Assembly (NCBI GenBank): GCA_028023455.1
Contig: JAQFVV010000278.1
Span: forward strand, 840,554-904,553
Length of the DNA: 64,000 bases
Reading direction: 5' to 3'
Origin: Epiperipatus broadwayi
Lineage: Eukaryota > Onychophora > Udeonychophora > Euonychophora > Peripatidae
Shown here piece by piece: positions 61,380 through 64,000 of the stretch. How positions within the stretch are numbered: the first letter of the stretch is position 1; every line of letters starts with the position of its first letter. Both the position numbers and the translations under genes were made by a program. The notes under the pieces are model-generated. The model saw only the letters and a list, made by a program, of their open reading frames with translations, was not told the DNA's origin and did no database searches.

Positions 61380-62277
61380 AAACTTAGAGATGATGTGAGA
61401 AGTCTAATTTTAAAAAGTCTCATCCTAAGTTCAAAAAGAAAGAAGCTCAAAATTTAGGTGTTACATATGTGAAGAAAAAGGATTAAGTCTATTTTTTTTC
61501 TTCAAAACAAAAGTTTGTCTAAAAATCAGAATAGTGAGATTTTTCATACTATCCAGCTAAAAAACGATTTGGTTGAAAATAAGTTATAAAACTAATTGGT
61601 CAAAAATAGAAAAAAATTGGATATAAAAGCAGTCTGGGAAAAATCAGAAGAGACTTTTAAAAATATTGAAACTAAGGAAGCAAGCATTTTAATTCTGAAA
61701 ATATCAATTTTAAAAATCATTTTTTTTGTTAAAGAGTGAACACAGAATGGCAGGTTAAAATAAAATATATTTCATCTGGGAAAATTCCCTCATTCATCAT
61801 CAACCAGCAAATCATATGGGAAAGAAGGAGTCTTGTCTGCATAAAAAGAAAAATGATATTCTACACCTTTCAACTGACCGAGAGAAATAAGATGTTTTTA
61901 AATAGAAAGAAGAAAACATTCACCTGCATTTGAAGGTGATCAGAAAAATGAGTAATCTTCTGTTAAATATTAAATCATCAAGTCCAATTAATTGTTCCAG
62001 TAACTGAGTTTAAACCCAAGAAAAATTATAAATGTGAAAACAACTGCTATACTTCACCCACTAAAAGAATCATGCTTGACAGGAAGAGAAGAAAAGTTAA
62101 TATAATGATTTCCAAATTGTCCACTAAAGCAAATAACTTCAATAGAATCATCACCATCAGATAATTATACACTTAAAGAGATGGTTCCAAAGAAAAACGG
62201 AAATCGTGGCTGCAAAAGTATAGACATTAAACAAGATAAATTTGAATTATTGGAAGTCGCTACAAAGAATAGAACTG
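61380..62277 (+). pseudogene. Degenerate Lys-rich coding-like region
   Basis: Plus-strand frames hand over to each other: KKSHPKFKKKEAQNLG, then WEKSEETFKNIETKEAS, then a His/Lys-rich run, then KKNYKCENNCYTSPTKR, and finally an open 56-codon run (62109-62276) with an internal ATG at 62181 (MVPKKNGNRGCKSIDIKQ). The run can end at a donor-like CTG|GTAATA. The style resembles decayed retroelement gag, but an exon of an unknown basic protein cannot be excluded. No family recognised. Confidence 0.3.
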
Positions 62278-64000
62278 GTAATATAATTTATTTTTTATAT
62301 ATATTTTCTTTATGATATCAGAGACATAGTAAAATTTTAGCAACAGAGTGGTATATTTTTGTTTAAAGAACTTTTAAAATGACCAAGATCAATTGAAACC
62401 CAGAATTTCTTAATAACAATAAACATAAGCTTCATTAATGATTTTATATGTACTAAAATTATCACTGTCTATTAACCTAAAGTTATGAAATGTTATTGAT
62501 ATGTAAAATATTATTTTTGTATTTTTTTTTGTATTATTATTTTGGTTTTAAATAATCTTTTAGTTTTCATGGGGATAAACATGCACATGCATAATAATAC
62601 TTGTTGCATATATGTAATTGTGTGTGAATGTAAATAAGAGGCAGTATTAAAATATTGGATTATTTGTGTTTTAAGTTAAAGTATAGCATTCCAGAGCTTA
62701 GAAGGGAGGGGGAGAAAAATGTATTTTAAAACTTGTTTCTAAAACTTGCTCTTTCCAATTTTACTAATATTTATTTTTTATCATTCTACTTTACATGTTA
62801 GATTTATAAAGGTATGTGTGCAAAAGAGAAAAGAGAAAAAAAGGGTATTTTTTTTTTAGATATATTCTTTTGGAGTGAAAATCATGGTCTATAGGACATC
62901 CAATTAATATAAAATTATACCAGTTACGGGAAAGGGGGAAGAATTTAAAATTAATGTTATTATTTTAAAACAGTCGATTATGATTATTGTTGTTATTGCT
63001 AATATCAATTTTAATGTAGATATATTTAATTTTTATGTATGTTAGAAATGCAGTAATAAATGTGAATTTGTTTTATTAAACAAGGCGTATATATTTCATT
63101 AAGAGTATTATTATTTTTTTATGAGTTGTGATCATTCATCAAGGTGAATATTAGTTATTTAAGTTCCAATTAGATATTTTAAGATTAGCCACTAATTATT
63201 AATTTCTGAAACTAAATTTTATGATTAGGCTTAGTCCTAAAGCTGTGGTTGAAACCATTATCATTATCATTGTCATCATCGTCATCATCACGTTTTAATT
63301 AATGGGATAGATAAACGTTTAAAGGCCATAGATAAATAAGTGATTTCATGGTATTTAGAGACATTTGTGAATAAGTATTATAACCACCATTCCATCATCT
63401 ATATCATGCAAGGATGAGTGAATTGCCATCCTAAATTAATAATATAATCTGAGCTAGTAAAACTTATAAAAAAAATATTGAAACACTTTTATTATGTTAA
63501 GATCTAAGAAATGATTTCTGTCTAAGAGATTTTATATACTCCACTTTAGTTTAAGGATGATTTCTGTTTACCTAAATATTAGCGTATACAGTGATATGGG
63601 TCTAAAAGCAAAATCCTCCATTTTTATTAGAAGTAAAGTACCAAAAGGGATTCAAACCTGGTACATGTGAAAAGGTTATAAGATATAACTGTGTCTAGGT
63701 TTAGATAATCTAGTGGTGTCCTTCTAGACCATATTCACTTGTTATTTACTTAAATATGCACTTGACATCAAACCAAGAGGTGAAAGTGAACAAAGTCTAC
63801 CATCTGTATACATGAGAAGTTATTTTATTGAGTTATCAGTGTACTCACCCACTTGATGTTATTTCCTGAGTTATAATAGTTTGTTCTTAATAATTGTTTA
63901 GAGTTTCTACTTGTTTATTGATGATACAATGCCTGCCAAACCAGGGTTTGAAATAGGCCAGACACCTTAAATGACTAGTCTCCAGGCATTATTGTGTCTA
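62278..64000. other. AT-rich noncoding DNA to the window end
   Basis: 63641-63720 has a B-box-like GGTTTGAATCC on the minus strand (complement of 63650-63660) and may be a decayed tRNA-derived SINE. A TCATCATCATCG run lies near 63260-63290. No gene. Confidence 0.35.

Overview
This is a 64 kb piece of an AT-rich animal nuclear genome, probably an invertebrate; the species cannot be fixed from the sequence. The evidence for an animal genome is non-LTR retrotransposons of RTE and L1/Tx1-like types, an LTR-retrotransposon gag, a hAT element with an 8-bp target duplication, tRNA-derived SINEs, long ATT/AT microsatellites, and no dense prokaryotic coding. I can support no complete host gene. The window reads as intergenic or long intronic DNA built from layered mobile elements, with only weak candidates for host exons or regulatory DNA.

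Layout. 1-3.5 kb: minus-strand gag of an LTR retrotransposon (a frameshift and one in-frame stop) and its leader, which holds a tRNA primer-site-like block and several degenerate repeats of it. 3.5-6.6 kb: AT-rich DNA with small tandem duplications, then a 500-N assembly gap (6563-7062). 7.06-9.9 kb: a plus-strand L1/Tx1-like LINE pseudogene running out of the gap. 9.9-19.35 kb: two related copies of a long LTR with the polypurine tract in front of each; the second is split by a foldback element, itself split by a 3.4 kb insert that carries a TATA box, a 13-codon exon-like ORF with a splice donor, and a further foldback copy.

19.4-35.8 kb: a repeat field. It holds three hammerhead-ribozyme-like motifs in two repeat units (19.4-19.7 kb, minus strand, in tandem; 31.3-31.8 kb, plus strand), a second family of hairpins resembling hammerheads, several long foldback elements, decayed RTE and other LINE remnants, and tRNA-derived SINEs. 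36-54 kb: AT-rich DNA with a foldback element bearing a 13-bp target duplication, the hAT element, two RTE fragments (43.5-44.3 kb plus; 48.6-50.6 kb minus), a very short SINE with a 16-bp target duplication, and long ATT arrays.

54.6-56.8 kb is a more complex, nearly repeat-free island with exon-like segments and a DR1 nuclear-receptor-like site; it is the best place to look for host function. 57-64 kb is AT-rich, with ATT and AT arrays and one degenerate lysine-rich coding-like stretch (61.4-62.3 kb).

The most interesting signal is the hammerhead-like repeat family. All conserved core bases are present in the copy at 19443-19483, a compensatory base-pair swap in stem I separates two neighbouring copies, and a palindromic short stem III suggests that dimers are the active form. 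This resembles the retrozyme-type or Penelope-associated ribozyme repeats described in animals.
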